Of a stretch of DNA of 64,000 nucleotides, positions 8,302 to 16,725 are shown piece by piece; position 1 is the first letter of the stretch, and each line of letters begins with the position of its first letter. Location: positions 62,001 through 126,000 of the forward strand of contig NZ_VFYP01000006.1 of NCBI RefSeq assembly GCF_006443685.1, written 5' to 3'. Below the pieces are notes generated by a model. That model ran no database searches and was not told where the DNA came from. It saw only the letters and a program-made list of their open reading frames with translations. The position numbers and the translations under genes were made by a program. This stretch comes from Rhizobium glycinendophyticum. Lineage in GTDB: Bacteria > Pseudomonadota > Alphaproteobacteria > Rhizobiales > Rhizobiaceae.

Positions 8302-9261
8302 CTACCGCTTCGCCTTCTTGAACGACGCGTATATTTCGGGGAGGGCCGACAGAAGGTATTCGCCAAAATCCGGCGCTGCCTTCTTGTCGATCGTCAGTGT
8401 GACCGACCGCTTGTCCTGATGGTACTTTAGTGCCTTGACGCCGTCGTCAGCTTGCCAGACCTGCGGCCGCGGCTTGTCCTTCTTGGCCTTTTTAGGTGCA
8501 ACGGCGTCGAAGACCCGCGAGAAACGCTCGTCCGACGATAGTGCTTGAGTTCCAGGATCCACCAAAAGCGCTCGCGCCAACCCGACAGTATCTTCATTGA
8601 CGAACCGAGCCGCGAGTTCGTACCAGCGGTCACGTCCCGTTTTCGGAGCCGCCCCAATCGATTGGATGACGTCCTTCGGCAGTTGTGTCGCAGCCTGAAT
8701 GAGCCGCGAGAGATTACTTTTGTCGACACCGAGCGCCGCCATTATCACTGGACGGTCAAAGCCGTTTGCCTCAAGCTCGGCCGCGTAAAGGGCTCGCTCG
8801 ATGAACGAAAGATCGCGTCGTCCAGTATTCTCCTGACCCTGGGCTCGGACAAGCTCCTCATCGGTGAGGGGGCGAACGGAGGCCTTGACCATCATCCCCG
8901 CTGCTTTGACAGCGCGTAGACGACGACGCCCGTAGGCGACCTGATATCGTCCTTCTGCCGTCGGATGCGGCCGCACCAAAATTGGTACCTGTTGCCCGTT
9001 CTCGCGGATATTGCGCGCGAACTCCTCGAAGTCAGTCTCGTCTTCGGGAAGCCTGTCGCGCACCGGCGGTGCATCGATTAGATCCGGATCAAGTTCACTC
9101 AGTGACTGTGACTTGAGCAGCTCAATAGAACGCGAGACCGCACCAATAGCTCCCCTAGGCGCGTATTGCGGAGGGGCTGATTCTTGGTCTGGAGTTTCAG
9201 CTACCTCGGCAGCCGTTTGACTAGTAATCTTAAGGTCGGAGAGTAGATGCTTTCTAGCCAT
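8302..9261 (-). CDS. repB: Partition protein RepB (ParB family)
   Basis: RepB binds parS sites and, with RepA, segregates the plasmid; it also co-represses the operon. The 319 residues show the ParB/Srx-like N-terminal fold, with IRENGQQVPILVRP at about 87-100 and YGRRRLRA (about 110-117) as the nucleotide/arginine region. The helix-turn-helix is around VIMAALGVDKSNLSRLIQA (about 172-190). It lies 123 bases after repA, with one parS between them, and is followed by the ctRNA region. Length and order are canonical. Confidence 0.93.
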   Translation of the reverse strand: MARKHLLSDLKITSQTAAEVAETPDQESAPPQYAPRGAIGAVSRSIELLKSQSLSELDPDLIDAPPVRDRLPEDETDFEEFARNIRENGQQVPILVRPHPTAEGRYQVAYGRRRLRAVKAAGMMVKASVRPLTDEELVRAQGQENTGRRDLSFIERALYAAELEANGFDRPVIMAALGVDKSNLSRLIQAATQLPKDVIQSIGAAPKTGRDRWYELAARFVNEDTVGLARALLVDPGTQALSSDERFSRVFDAVAPKKAKKDKPRPQVWQADDGVKALKYHQDKRSVTLTIDKKAAPDFGEYLLSALPEIYASFKKAKR

Positions 9262-9328
9262 CCGCGCCTCCTTTCTGAATCACGTAAAGCTCGACGTAGG
9301 CCGGCGATTGAGGGCCAATTCCACCAAA

Positions 9329-9344
9329 GTTTCCGGCTGGCAAC
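9329..9344. other. parS: parS centromere-like site (copy 3)
   Basis: GTTTCCGGCTGGCAAC in the repA-repB gap matches the repABC parS pattern and is, in reverse complement, identical to the core of copy 1 (GTTGCCAGCCGGAAAC). The flanks AAA/TTT extend the palindrome. This is one of the classic parS locations. Confidence 0.8.
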
Positions 9345-9384
9345 TTTGGCGCCGATGCCTCTCGGAAAGTGTGATAGCGATCGG

Positions 9385-10581
9385 TCACTTGCGCCCCCAT
9401 GCCGATTGAATGAGCTGCTCGATTTCACGGTTCACGTTATCGAGCGATTCCATCGCACGGTCGTAGGTCGCCCTTGTGAACTGGTCGCGGCTGACCTCGT
9501 ACAAGGTCTGTTTGGTTATACCGGCGTCCGATATGGCCGTGCTTTTTAGCATGGGGTGGTTGAGGACGTGCTCACCGAACATGGTCCGCATGAACGACAC
9601 CATCTGGTTTTGTGGTCCATCGCCAGGCTCATAGCGAGTCACGAGGTATCGCATCCAATCATAGTTCATGCTGCCACCGGCGTCGGCCACCACGCTCAAA
9701 AGCTCCGACGTCATAAGCAGGAACTGACACATGGACATCACGTCGAGCATCTGCGGGTGAACTGTAACCAGAACTGCCGTTGCAGCGCAGAGAGCTGAGA
9801 TCGTGAGGAACCCGAGTTGGGGAGGGCAGTCGACAACTACGACATCATAGTCATCAGCGACCGACGAGATTGCGTCGTCCATCCTCGTGAAAAAGATGTT
9901 CTTACGATCGTTCGAGCCAAGGACCTTCGCCGTATCGTGTTCGAACTCCATGAGCTCAAGGTTTCCCGGCACCAAGTCGAGGTTGGTGAAGTACGTCTTC
10001 TTGATCACGTCCTTCAGGGGGCGGCGTTCTTCGTCGTAGCGTACCGCACCGTAGAGGGTCTCGTTATCTTTGACGTCGAACTCGGGCTGAAAGCCGTGGA
10101 GTGCCGACATGCTGGCCTGCGGATCGAGATCGATCGCGAGTACCCTGTAACCGTTAAGGGCAAGAAACTGCGCGAGGTGAGCAGCCGTCGTGGTTTTGCC
10201 AGATCCGCCCTTGAAATTTACAGCCGTTATGACCTGCAGATGTTCGCGACCTGTACGTCGAGGGGAATATCGACGATCACCTTTGCCATTCTCGTCAAGA
10301 TACTCGCGGAGGGCCTGGATGGTCTCGACGGAGTATGAACGCCTGTTGTTGGCAGCCACTTCCGGCTGCGGGCCTTTTCCTTCCAGAGAGAGATGGCGGA
10401 GATAACCATCATTTATACCAATGAGCTTCGCAGCCTCGATGGACGAAAAAGAGCGAAGCGTCTTGCGCGCTTCAGGCGGATAAAGCTTCACACGATGTTC
10501 GTGGAGCGCGCCAGAGAGATCTCGCGCGTGTGCCGCTATCAGTTTATGGATAGCCTTCTGTAGCTTGGCGGGATTCTCCAC
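9385..10581 (-). CDS. repA: Partition ATPase RepA (ParA family)
   Basis: ParA-type ATPase that works with RepB in plasmid segregation and autorepresses repABC. With the GTG at 10581 it has 398 residues. This start is preceded by AGAGGAA and yields the usual RepA N-terminus; a longer in-frame ATG at 10623 lacks a site. An N-terminal helix-turn-helix lies around FSSIEAAKLIGINDGYLR (45-62), a deviant Walker A KGGSGKTT at 124-131, the A' motif DLDPQAS at about 151-157, and Walker B VVVVDCPP at about 235-242. It is the first gene of the minus-strand repABC operon. Confidence 0.93.
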   Translation of the reverse strand: MENPAKLQKAIHKLIAAHARDLSGALHEHRVKLYPPEARKTLRSFSSIEAAKLIGINDGYLRHLSLEGKGPQPEVAANNRRSYSVETIQALREYLDENGKGDRRYSPRRTGREHLQVITAVNFKGGSGKTTTAAHLAQFLALNGYRVLAIDLDPQASMSALHGFQPEFDVKDNETLYGAVRYDEERRPLKDVIKKTYFTNLDLVPGNLELMEFEHDTAKVLGSNDRKNIFFTRMDDAISSVADDYDVVVVDCPPQLGFLTISALCAATAVLVTVHPQMLDVMSMCQFLLMTSELLSVVADAGGSMNYDWMRYLVTRYEPGDGPQNQMVSFMRTMFGEHVLNHPMLKSTAISDAGITKQTLYEVSRDQFTRATYDRAMESLDNVNREIEQLIQSAWGRK

Positions 10582-10629
10582 GACTTCCTCTCGTACACAC
10601 GGTAATTTTCGTAAACACAGCAATCTGCC

Positions 10630-10693
10630 GTGTCTAAAGACACCTCATTTCGACGATCTTTGCAAGATCTTTAAGGTTAACGAGGGGTTAACG
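10630..10693. promoter_or_regulatory. Putative repA operator/promoter elements
   Basis: Just upstream of repA are several small symmetric elements: GTGTCT-AA-AGACAC (10630-10643), GATCTT-TGC-AAGATC (10655-10669), and the 8-base direct repeat GGTTAACG at 10675 and 10686, one helical turn apart. RepA/RepB autoregulate repABC through palindromes near the promoter, so these are candidates. No clear -35/-10 pair was singled out. Confidence 0.4.
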
Positions 10694-10782
10694 CATTTTC
10701 CGGAAACTGCGCTGCAACCGGATTCAGGAAGCCGAATCCGCGACTTAAAGCAAAAGTAGAACGCGGCGCTTTCAACAGCTAC

Positions 10783-10796
10783 CTGCAGATCTGCAG
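10783..10796. promoter_or_regulatory. TraR box (tra box) 1
   Basis: A perfect 14-base palindrome CTGCAGATCTGCAG, matching the centre of the 18-base TraR box of Ti-type plasmids. It lies between divergent repA and traI, 139 bases upstream of the traI start and closer to repA than box 2. Confidence 0.8.
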
Positions 10797-10860
10797 AACG
10801 AGCCAAGAGATTTCCGACGCCGAATCCGCTTTCGCCATTGCGACTCACGAGAATCACCGG

Positions 10861-10874
10861 CTGCAGATCTGCAG
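10861..10874. promoter_or_regulatory. TraR box (tra box) 2
   Basis: The same 14-base core CTGCAGATCTGCAG, centred 67 bases upstream of the traI ATG. This is the position expected for TraR-AHL activation of the traI-trb operon. Together with box 1 it could couple quorum sensing to repABC copy number, as established for Ti plasmids. Confidence 0.82.
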
Positions 10875-10934
10875 ATGGCCACATCGTCTTTTAGGTGATC
10901 TTTCTCCGCATGTTCGAAACAAGCGGAGAAAAAA

Positions 10935-11573
10935 ATGCGGATCGTGACCGTCCCACCTGATCAACACGCCGATCATGCCGATGAACTGGCACAGATGCAT
11001 CGTCTGCGCGCGGATGTCTTTCGCGGACGTCTCGAATGGGACGTCACCATCACCGATGGTGGGGAGCGAGATCAGTACGACGATCTGAACCCCACTTACA
11101 TCCTTGCCGTCTCCGGGGGCAACAAGTTGGTGGGATGCGCACGCCTTCTTCCTGCGGTTGGCCCAACCATGCTGGAGTTGACATTTCCGCAGCTCTTGAG
11201 GGATGGTTCGCTCAACGCCGACACCGCGATGATCGAGAGTTCGCGCTTCTGCGTTGATACGACTTTGCCCGCAGGCAGGGGAGGGGGGCAATTCCACCTG
11301 GCAACACTCACCATGTTTGCTGGGATCATCGAATGGTCCATGGCGAATGGTTACGACAGGATCGTTACCGCCACTGATCTTCGCTTCGAGCGCATCCTGA
11401 ACAGGGCAGGCTGGCCAATCGCGCGGTTGGGTGAACCGGTGGCAATTGGCAACACTGTCGCCATTGCCGGCACACTTCCAGCGGATCAGGAGAGCTTCGA
11501 ACAGGTTCGCCCATCGAACTATTGGTCCGCTCTCTCTCGTACTGATGATCATTCGGAGAGGAGCGCAGCGTGA
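10935..11573 (+). CDS. traI: Acyl-homoserine-lactone synthase TraI (LuxI family)
   Basis: Makes the AHL signal that activates TraR, from S-adenosylmethionine and acyl-ACP. At 212 residues it has the LuxI-family length, and the conserved residues are present: R25, F29, W35, D46, D49, R70, E101, S103 and R104. It is the first gene of the trb operon, behind two TraR boxes, which gives the usual positive feedback. The ATG at 10935 follows a purine-rich GGAGAAAAAA. Its last bases overlap the GTG start of trbB (GTGA). Confidence 0.93.
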   Translation: MRIVTVPPDQHADHADELAQMHRLRADVFRGRLEWDVTITDGGERDQYDDLNPTYILAVSGGNKLVGCARLLPAVGPTMLELTFPQLLRDGSLNADTAMIESSRFCVDTTLPAGRGGGQFHLATLTMFAGIIEWSMANGYDRIVTATDLRFERILNRAGWPIARLGEPVAIGNTVAIAGTLPADQESFEQVRPSNYWSALSRTDDHSERSAA

Positions 11574-12541
11574 CCCAGCTTCGCTCCCATACAAGACTTG
11601 TCCGCAAACTCCAGGACGCACTTGGCGACCAGCTCTGCGTTGCGCTTGACGATGCAACAGTCGTCGAGATCATGCTCAACCCTGACGGCCGACTGTTCAT
11701 TGAACGCCTCGGTCACGGTGTAGCCGAAGCCGGGGTCATGACGCCAGCGGCTGCGGAAGTCGTGATCGGCAGCGTTGCCCACGCCCTGCAGTCCGAAGCA
11801 GACACGGATCGACCGATCATTTCCGGAGAGCTTCCGATCGGCGGGCATCGTTTCGAAGGATTGCTGCCGCCCGTGGTTTCCGGTCCGGCTTTCACAATCC
11901 GCCGTCGGGCGTCACGCCTCATTCCTTTGGAGGAGTACGTAAAGACCAAGATCATGACGGACGCGCAGGCCTCCGTGATACGCAGCGCGATCGATTCTCG
12001 CATGAACATCGTCATTTCCGGGGGTACGGGTTCGGGAAAGACCACGCTTGCGAATGCCATCATTGCTGAAGTGGTTGCCACGGCTCCCGACGATCGCATG
12101 GTGATCCTCGAAGACACCGCGGAAATCCAGTGCGCCGCCGAAAACGCGGTCTGCCTGCACACCAGCGACACGGTCGATATGGCGCGATTGCTGAAGAGCA
12201 CCATGAGACTGCGCCCGGACCGTATCATCGTCGGTGAGGTCCGCGATGGTGCAGCTCTCACGCTCCTGAAAGCCTGGAACACCGGCCATCCTGGCGGGGT
12301 CACCACGATCCATTCCAACACTGCCATGTCGGCGCTGCGCCGGCTTGAGCAACTGACCGCCGAGGCCAGCCAGCAACCAATGCATGAGGTGATCGGCGAG
12401 GCGGTCGATCTCGTCGTCTCCATCGAGCGGACGGGGAGGGGGAGGCAGGTGCGCGAGGTGATCCACATCGAGGGATACCGCAACAATCACTACCAGACCG
12501 AACACTATGCCCAGATCGACGAGGACAGCCATGTCGCGTAA
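11570..12541 (+). CDS. trbB: Conjugal transfer ATPase TrbB (VirB11-like)
   Basis: Hexameric secretion ATPase at the cytoplasmic face of the mating-pair channel. Of 323 residues, Walker A is GGTGSGKTT (151-159), the Walker B region is RIIVGEVR (218-225), and the His box follows as [13 protein letters not shown]. The GTG start overlaps the traI stop by 4 bases. Second gene of the traI-trb operon; length is normal for Ti-type TrbB. Confidence 0.95.
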   Translation: MTQLRSHTRLVRKLQDALGDQLCVALDDATVVEIMLNPDGRLFIERLGHGVAEAGVMTPAAAEVVIGSVAHALQSEADTDRPIISGELPIGGHRFEGLLPPVVSGPAFTIRRRASRLIPLEEYVKTKIMTDAQASVIRSAIDSRMNIVISGGTGSGKTTLANAIIAEVVATAPDDRMVILEDTAEIQCAAENAVCLHTSDTVDMARLLKSTMRLRPDRIIVGEVRDGAALTLLKAWNTGHPGGVTTIHSNTAMSALRRLEQLTAEASQQPMHEVIGEAVDLVVSIERTGRGRQVREVIHIEGYRNNHYQTEHYAQIDEDSHVA

Positions 12542-12947
12542 GACCTGTTCCATTCTCGCAGCAATTCTGCTTGCCGCCGTCTCCTTCAGCCTGTCGGAGC
12601 CTGCATTGGCTTCGTCAGGCGGCGGCGGCCTTCCGTGGGAATCGCCACTGCAGCAGATCCAGCAGTCGATCACCGGACCCGTCGCCGGGTTCATTGCGCT
12701 TGCCGCGGTCGCGATCGCCGGCGCCATGCTCATCTTTGGCGGCGAGCTGAACGATTTTGCCCGTAGGCTTTGCTATGTCGCTCTGGTCGGCGGCGTACTT
12801 CTCGGCGCGACACAGATCGTTGCTTTGTTCGGTGCAACCGGCGCCTCGATCGGCGAACGCCATGCCGAGGCCGGTGCTGCTCCTACTCCTACTGTCTTTG
12901 CGCCTGTGACGACGCCGTCAGCACTAGGGGAGGGTGCCCGTGGCTGA
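12531..12947 (+). CDS. trbC: Conjugative pilin TrbC (VirB2-like)
   Basis: Pilin precursor of 138 residues. A signal peptide (about 1-27, ending EPALA) is followed by two hydrophobic membrane segments (about 50-68 and 80-98) typical of VirB2/TrbC. The ATG at 12531 lies within the end of trbB (11-base overlap) and has GAGGA upstream; the longer in-frame start at 12507 would run deep into trbB and spoil the signal peptide. The C-terminus is Pro/Thr-rich. Confidence 0.9.
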   Translation: MSRKTCSILAAILLAAVSFSLSEPALASSGGGGLPWESPLQQIQQSITGPVAGFIALAAVAIAGAMLIFGGELNDFARRLCYVALVGGVLLGATQIVALFGATGASIGERHAEAGAAPTPTVFAPVTTPSALGEGARG

Positions 12948-13239
12948 CGCCGGTTCCAATCTCATCCGATCGCGAGTGCATCGGGCACTGTCGCGTCCCA
13001 ACTTGCTGATGGGCGCCGATCGCGAGCTTGTCCTTGTGACGGCGCTCGCCACCGTCATCCTGATCTTCGTCGTCCTGACCTGGTATGCAGCACTGTTCGG
13101 CATCGCGGTCTGGCTAGTCGCGTTAGCTTTCCTTCGCATGATGGCCAAGGCCGATCCGCTCATGCGAAGGGTCTATATCCGGCATATCTCCTACAAGACC
13201 TTCTACCGCGCGACATCGTCGCCGTGGCGCCGGTACTGA
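12940..13239 (+). CDS. trbD: Conjugal transfer protein TrbD (VirB3-like)
   Basis: Small inner-membrane protein of 99 residues that works with TrbE. It begins with the family-type stretch [18 protein letters not shown], followed by two adjacent membrane segments (about 34-52 and 55-70). I chose the GTG at 12940 because AGGGGAGG lies 6 bases upstream and it gives the usual TrbD length; a GTG at 12934 is too close to that site. Overlaps trbC by 8 bases. Confidence 0.9.
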   Translation: MADAGSNLIRSRVHRALSRPNLLMGADRELVLVTALATVILIFVVLTWYAALFGIAVWLVALAFLRMMAKADPLMRRVYIRHISYKTFYRATSSPWRRY

Positions 13240-13251
13240 GGGAGTACAAAA

Positions 13252-15714
13252 TTGGTTGCCCTCAGATCCTTCCGCCATTCCGGACCGTCCTTTGCCGATC
13301 TCGTTCCCTATGCCGGGCTCGTCGAAAACGGCGTCGTTCTCCTGAAGGACGGTTCGCTGATGGCCGGCTGGTACTTTGCCGGACCCGATAGCGAAAGCTC
13401 GACCGATGCTGAGCGAAACGAGGTGTCGCGACAGATCAATGCCATCCTGTCGCGCCTCGGGTCAGGCTGGATGATCCAGGTCGAGGCTGTCAGAGTGCCG
13501 ACCGGCGATTATCCAATCGAGGAAGCCAGTCATTTCCCCGATCCGGTCACCCGCGCCATCGATGCGGAGCGGCGGGCGCACTTCCAGAAGGAGAGGGGGC
13601 ACTACGAAAGCCGCCACGCCCTGATCCTGACCTGGCGCCCACCCGAGCCGAGGCGGTCCGGATTGACGCGCTATGTCTATTCCGACCTTGGCAGCCGATC
13701 CGCGACCTATGCGGACAAAGCGCTCGAAACCTTTCTGACCTCGATCCGTGAGCTCGAACAGTATCTCGCTAATGTCGTGTCGATCCGGCGGATGATGACA
13801 CGCGAAACGCCGGAGCACGGCGGTCATCGTGTCGCCCGCTACGACGAGCTCTTCCAGTTCATTCGCTTCTGCATCACCGGGGAAAATCATCCGGTGCGTC
13901 TGCCAGAAATCCCCATGTATCTCGACTGGCTGGCGACGGCGGAATTGCAGCACGGTCTGACACCACTCGTCGAGAACCGGTTTCTCGGCGTGGTGGCGAT
14001 CGATGGCCTGCCCGCCGAAAGCTGGCCGGGAATCCTCAACAGCCTGGATCTGATGCCGCTCACTTATCGCTGGTCGTCCCGGTTCGTCTTCCTCGACGCC
14101 GAGGAGGCCCGCGCGAGGCTCGAGCGCACGCGCAAGAAATGGCAACAAAAGGTGCGGCCATTCTTCGATCAGCTCTTCCAAACCCAATCCCGATCGCTCG
14201 ACCAGGATGCCATGCTGATGGTGGCGGAAACCGAGGACGCGATCGCCGAGGCCTCATCGCAGCTGGTGGCCTATGGCTACTATACGCCGGTTATTGTCCT
14301 CTTGGATGAGGACCAGCATAGCCTGCAGGAGAAGTGTGAGGCCGTCCGGCGCTTGATCCAGGCCGAAGGTTTTGGTGCTCGCATCGAGACGATCAACGCG
14401 ACCGATGCATTTCTCGGCAGCCTGCCAGGCGTCTCCTATGCCAATATCCGCGAGCCGTTGATCAACACACGCAATCTCGCCGATCTCATCCCGCTCAATT
14501 CGGTCTGGTCGGGAAGCCCGATAGCTCCTTGCCCATTCTATCCGCCTGGGTCGCCCCCGCTGATGCAGGTCGCAAGTGGGTCGACGCCGTTCCGGCTGAA
14601 TCTGCATGTCGACGACGTTGGCCACACGCTGATCTTCGGTCCGACCGGCTCGGGTAAATCGACGCTGCTGTCACTGATCGCAGCGCAGTTCCGACGCTAC
14701 GCGGATGCGCAGGTCTTTGCCTTCGACAAGGGGGGCTCGATGCTGCCGCTGACACTGGGCATCGGCGGCGATCATTACCAGATCGGTGGCGACGCGCCGG
14801 AGATAGGGGAGGGAAGGGCGCTCTCCTTCTGCCCGTTGGCAGAACTCTCGACCGATGGCGACCGCGCTTGGGCGTCCGAATGGATCGAGATGCTTGTTGC
14901 CCTGCAGGGTGTGACGATCACACCGGACTACCGCAACGCTATCTCTCGACAGGTCGCGCTGATGGCCGAGTCGCGCGGGCGGTCACTGTCGGACTTCGTC
15001 TCGGGCGTCCAGATGCGAGAGATCAAGGACGCGCTGCATCACTACACCGTCGACGGCCCGATGGGCCAGCTTCTCGATGCCGAGGAGGACGGTCTGGCGC
15101 TCGGCGCTTTCCAGTGCTTCGAGATTGAGGAACTGATGAACATGGGCGAGCGCAATCTCGTGCCTGTTCTAACCTATCTCTTCCGACGCATCGAAAAACG
15201 CCTCAGCGGTGCGCCCAGCCTCATCATCCTCGACGAGGCCTGGCTGATGCTCGGCCACCCGGTGTTCCGGGACAAGATCCGGGAATGGCTGAAGGTGCTG
15301 CGCAAGGCCAATTGCGCCGTGGTGCTCGCCACCCAGTCGATCTCGGACGCCGAGCGCTCCGGTATCATCGATGTGTTGAAAGAGAGCTGCCCGACCAAGA
15401 TCTGCCTGCCGAATGGCGCCGCGCGGGAGCCAGGCACGCGCGAGTTCTACGAGCGCATTGGCTTCAATGAACGGCAGATGGAAATCGTCGCGACCGCAAT
15501 CCCGAAGCGGGATTATTACGTCGTGTCGCCAGAGGGCCGCCGCCTCTTCGACATGGCGCTCGGGCCGGTGGCGCTCTCCTTTGTCGGGGCATCCGGAAAG
15601 GAAGACCTGAAGCGCATCCGCTCCCTTCATCTTGAACACGAGGCCTCCTGGCCTCTCCATTGGCTCCAGCAAAGGGGGATCGCCCATGCCGACACGCTCT
15701 TCCCAACCCAGTAG
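13252..15714 (+). CDS. trbE: Conjugal transfer ATPase TrbE (VirB4-like)
   Basis: The large ATPase that powers pilus assembly and substrate transfer; 820 residues, full length. The start is a TTG at 13252, supported by the conserved N-terminus GPSFADLVPYAGLVENGV and a GAGGGA site. Walker A GPTGSGKST is at 463-471; the Walker B region is PSLIILDEAW in the C-terminal third, followed by VVLATQSISDA. It sits between trbD and trbJ and overlaps trbJ by 29 bases. Confidence 0.95.
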   Translation: MVALRSFRHSGPSFADLVPYAGLVENGVVLLKDGSLMAGWYFAGPDSESSTDAERNEVSRQINAILSRLGSGWMIQVEAVRVPTGDYPIEEASHFPDPVTRAIDAERRAHFQKERGHYESRHALILTWRPPEPRRSGLTRYVYSDLGSRSATYADKALETFLTSIRELEQYLANVVSIRRMMTRETPEHGGHRVARYDELFQFIRFCITGENHPVRLPEIPMYLDWLATAELQHGLTPLVENRFLGVVAIDGLPAESWPGILNSLDLMPLTYRWSSRFVFLDAEEARARLERTRKKWQQKVRPFFDQLFQTQSRSLDQDAMLMVAETEDAIAEASSQLVAYGYYTPVIVLLDEDQHSLQEKCEAVRRLIQAEGFGARIETINATDAFLGSLPGVSYANIREPLINTRNLADLIPLNSVWSGSPIAPCPFYPPGSPPLMQVASGSTPFRLNLHVDDVGHTLIFGPTGSGKSTLLSLIAAQFRRYADAQVFAFDKGGSMLPLTLGIGGDHYQIGGDAPEIGEGRALSFCPLAELSTDGDRAWASEWIEMLVALQGVTITPDYRNAISRQVALMAESRGRSLSDFVSGVQMREIKDALHHYTVDGPMGQLLDAEEDGLALGAFQCFEIEELMNMGERNLVPVLTYLFRRIEKRLSGAPSLIILDEAWLMLGHPVFRDKIREWLKVLRKANCAVVLATQSISDAERSGIIDVLKESCPTKICLPNGAAREPGTREFYERIGFNERQMEIVATAIPKRDYYVVSPEGRRLFDMALGPVALSFVGASGKEDLKRIRSLHLEHEASWPLHWLQQRGIAHADTLFPTQ

Positions 15715-16495
15715 AACATTGCACGCCGTGCTTTTTGCGGCCCTCATGCTCTCGTCTGCTCTCTCGCTCCCTGCACAAGCCGGCGGCGTCACGGGGCAGG
15801 CGACCGAATGGACGCAGCTGGCCAACAATACGGAGCTGATCAGCCTTGTCGGCAAGTCCGCTGAGCAGGTGAACAACCAGATCACCCAGATCTCGCAACT
15901 GGCTGAGCAGATCCAGAACCAGCTCAACATTTACAGGAACATGCTGCAAAATACGGCGCAGCTGCCGGAGCATGTCTGGGGCCAGGTCGAGAATGACCTG
16001 AAGAACCTCCAGACCGTCGTCAACCAGGGCAAGGGCGTCGCCTTCTCCATGGGCAATGTCGACGATGTCCTCAAGCAGCGTTTTCAGAGCTTCGCCGACA
16101 TGAAGAGCAATCTGCCGGACAGCGCGAGCTTCTCCACGACCTATCAGAGCTGGTCCGACACCAATCGCGACACGATCGCCGGCACGCTGAAGGCCGCCAA
16201 TCTGACGGCCGACCAATTCTCCAGCGAAGAGAGCACGATGTCGCAGCTCAAGTCGATGTCGGAATCCGCCGATGGCCAGATGAAGGCGCTCCAGGTCGGG
16301 CACGAGATTGCTGTGCAGCAGGTCGCGCAGATGCAGAAACTGCGCGGTCTGGTCTCACAGCAGATGACGATGATGGGCACCTGGTACCAGTCCGAACAGG
16401 CGCAAAAGGATCTGGCGCAAGCAAGGCGCGAACAGTTCTTCAGCGGAACCGAACGTGACATTAGGGGCGGCCAGACGATGGAGCCGCGCTGGTGA
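15686..16495 (+). CDS. trbJ: Conjugal transfer protein TrbJ (VirB5-like)
   Basis: Periplasmic pilus-associated protein of 269 residues. A signal peptide ends near LPAQAGG (about residue 33). The rest is mostly helical with Gln-rich heptad-like stretches (QITQISQLAEQIQNQL), as in TrbJ/VirB5. The ATG at 15686 follows AAAGGGGGAT and lies inside the trbE end. The last 20 residues (FFSGTERDIRGGQ...EPRW) closely resemble the tail of TrbK encoded next. Confidence 0.92.
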   Translation: MPTRSSQPSRTLHAVLFAALMLSSALSLPAQAGGVTGQATEWTQLANNTELISLVGKSAEQVNNQITQISQLAEQIQNQLNIYRNMLQNTAQLPEHVWGQVENDLKNLQTVVNQGKGVAFSMGNVDDVLKQRFQSFADMKSNLPDSASFSTTYQSWSDTNRDTIAGTLKAANLTADQFSSEESTMSQLKSMSESADGQMKALQVGHEIAVQQVAQMQKLRGLVSQQMTMMGTWYQSEQAQKDLAQARREQFFSGTERDIRGGQTMEPRW

Positions 16496-16725
16496 GCCCC
16501 CGTATGATCCTCATCATCGCCCTCGTCGCGCTCTTTTCCGCGGCCGGTGCGAGCGCTGTTACATGGCTCGTCGTCCAGTCGCCGGCCGCGCCCGTCTCAG
16601 CTTCCGGCACGGCCGCAACGAGTTCGTCCTCTGCTGAAGAACAGCGTCGACATCGCGAAGAGTTCTTTGGCGGGAACTCCGACCGTGACATCCGCGGCGG
16701 TCAGGAGATGAAGCCCCGATGGTAG
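16492..16725 (+). CDS. trbK: Entry exclusion protein TrbK
   Basis: A 77-residue protein: one N-terminal membrane segment or uncleaved signal (about 6-27), a Ser/Ala linker, and the tail EEFFGGNSDRDIRGGQEMKP. TrbK of related plasmids blocks uptake of a second copy. There is no lipobox cysteine, unlike RP4 TrbK, as is usual in the Ti-type group. The GTG start overlaps the trbJ TGA (GTGA), and trbL starts 7 bases before the trbK end. Confidence 0.85.
   Translation: MSPRMILIIALVALFSAAGASAVTWLVVQSPAAPVSASGTAATSSSSAEEQRRHREEFFGGNSDRDIRGGQEMKPRW

Noticed and set aside
10719..10740. CGGATTC-N8-GAATCCG hairpin as a transcription terminator
   Set aside because: No T-run follows on either strand, and it sits in a promoter region.
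10645..10884. Short frames between repA and traI as small regulatory genes
   Set aside because: They run through the tra boxes and operator repeats, have no ribosome sites, and look like chance frames.
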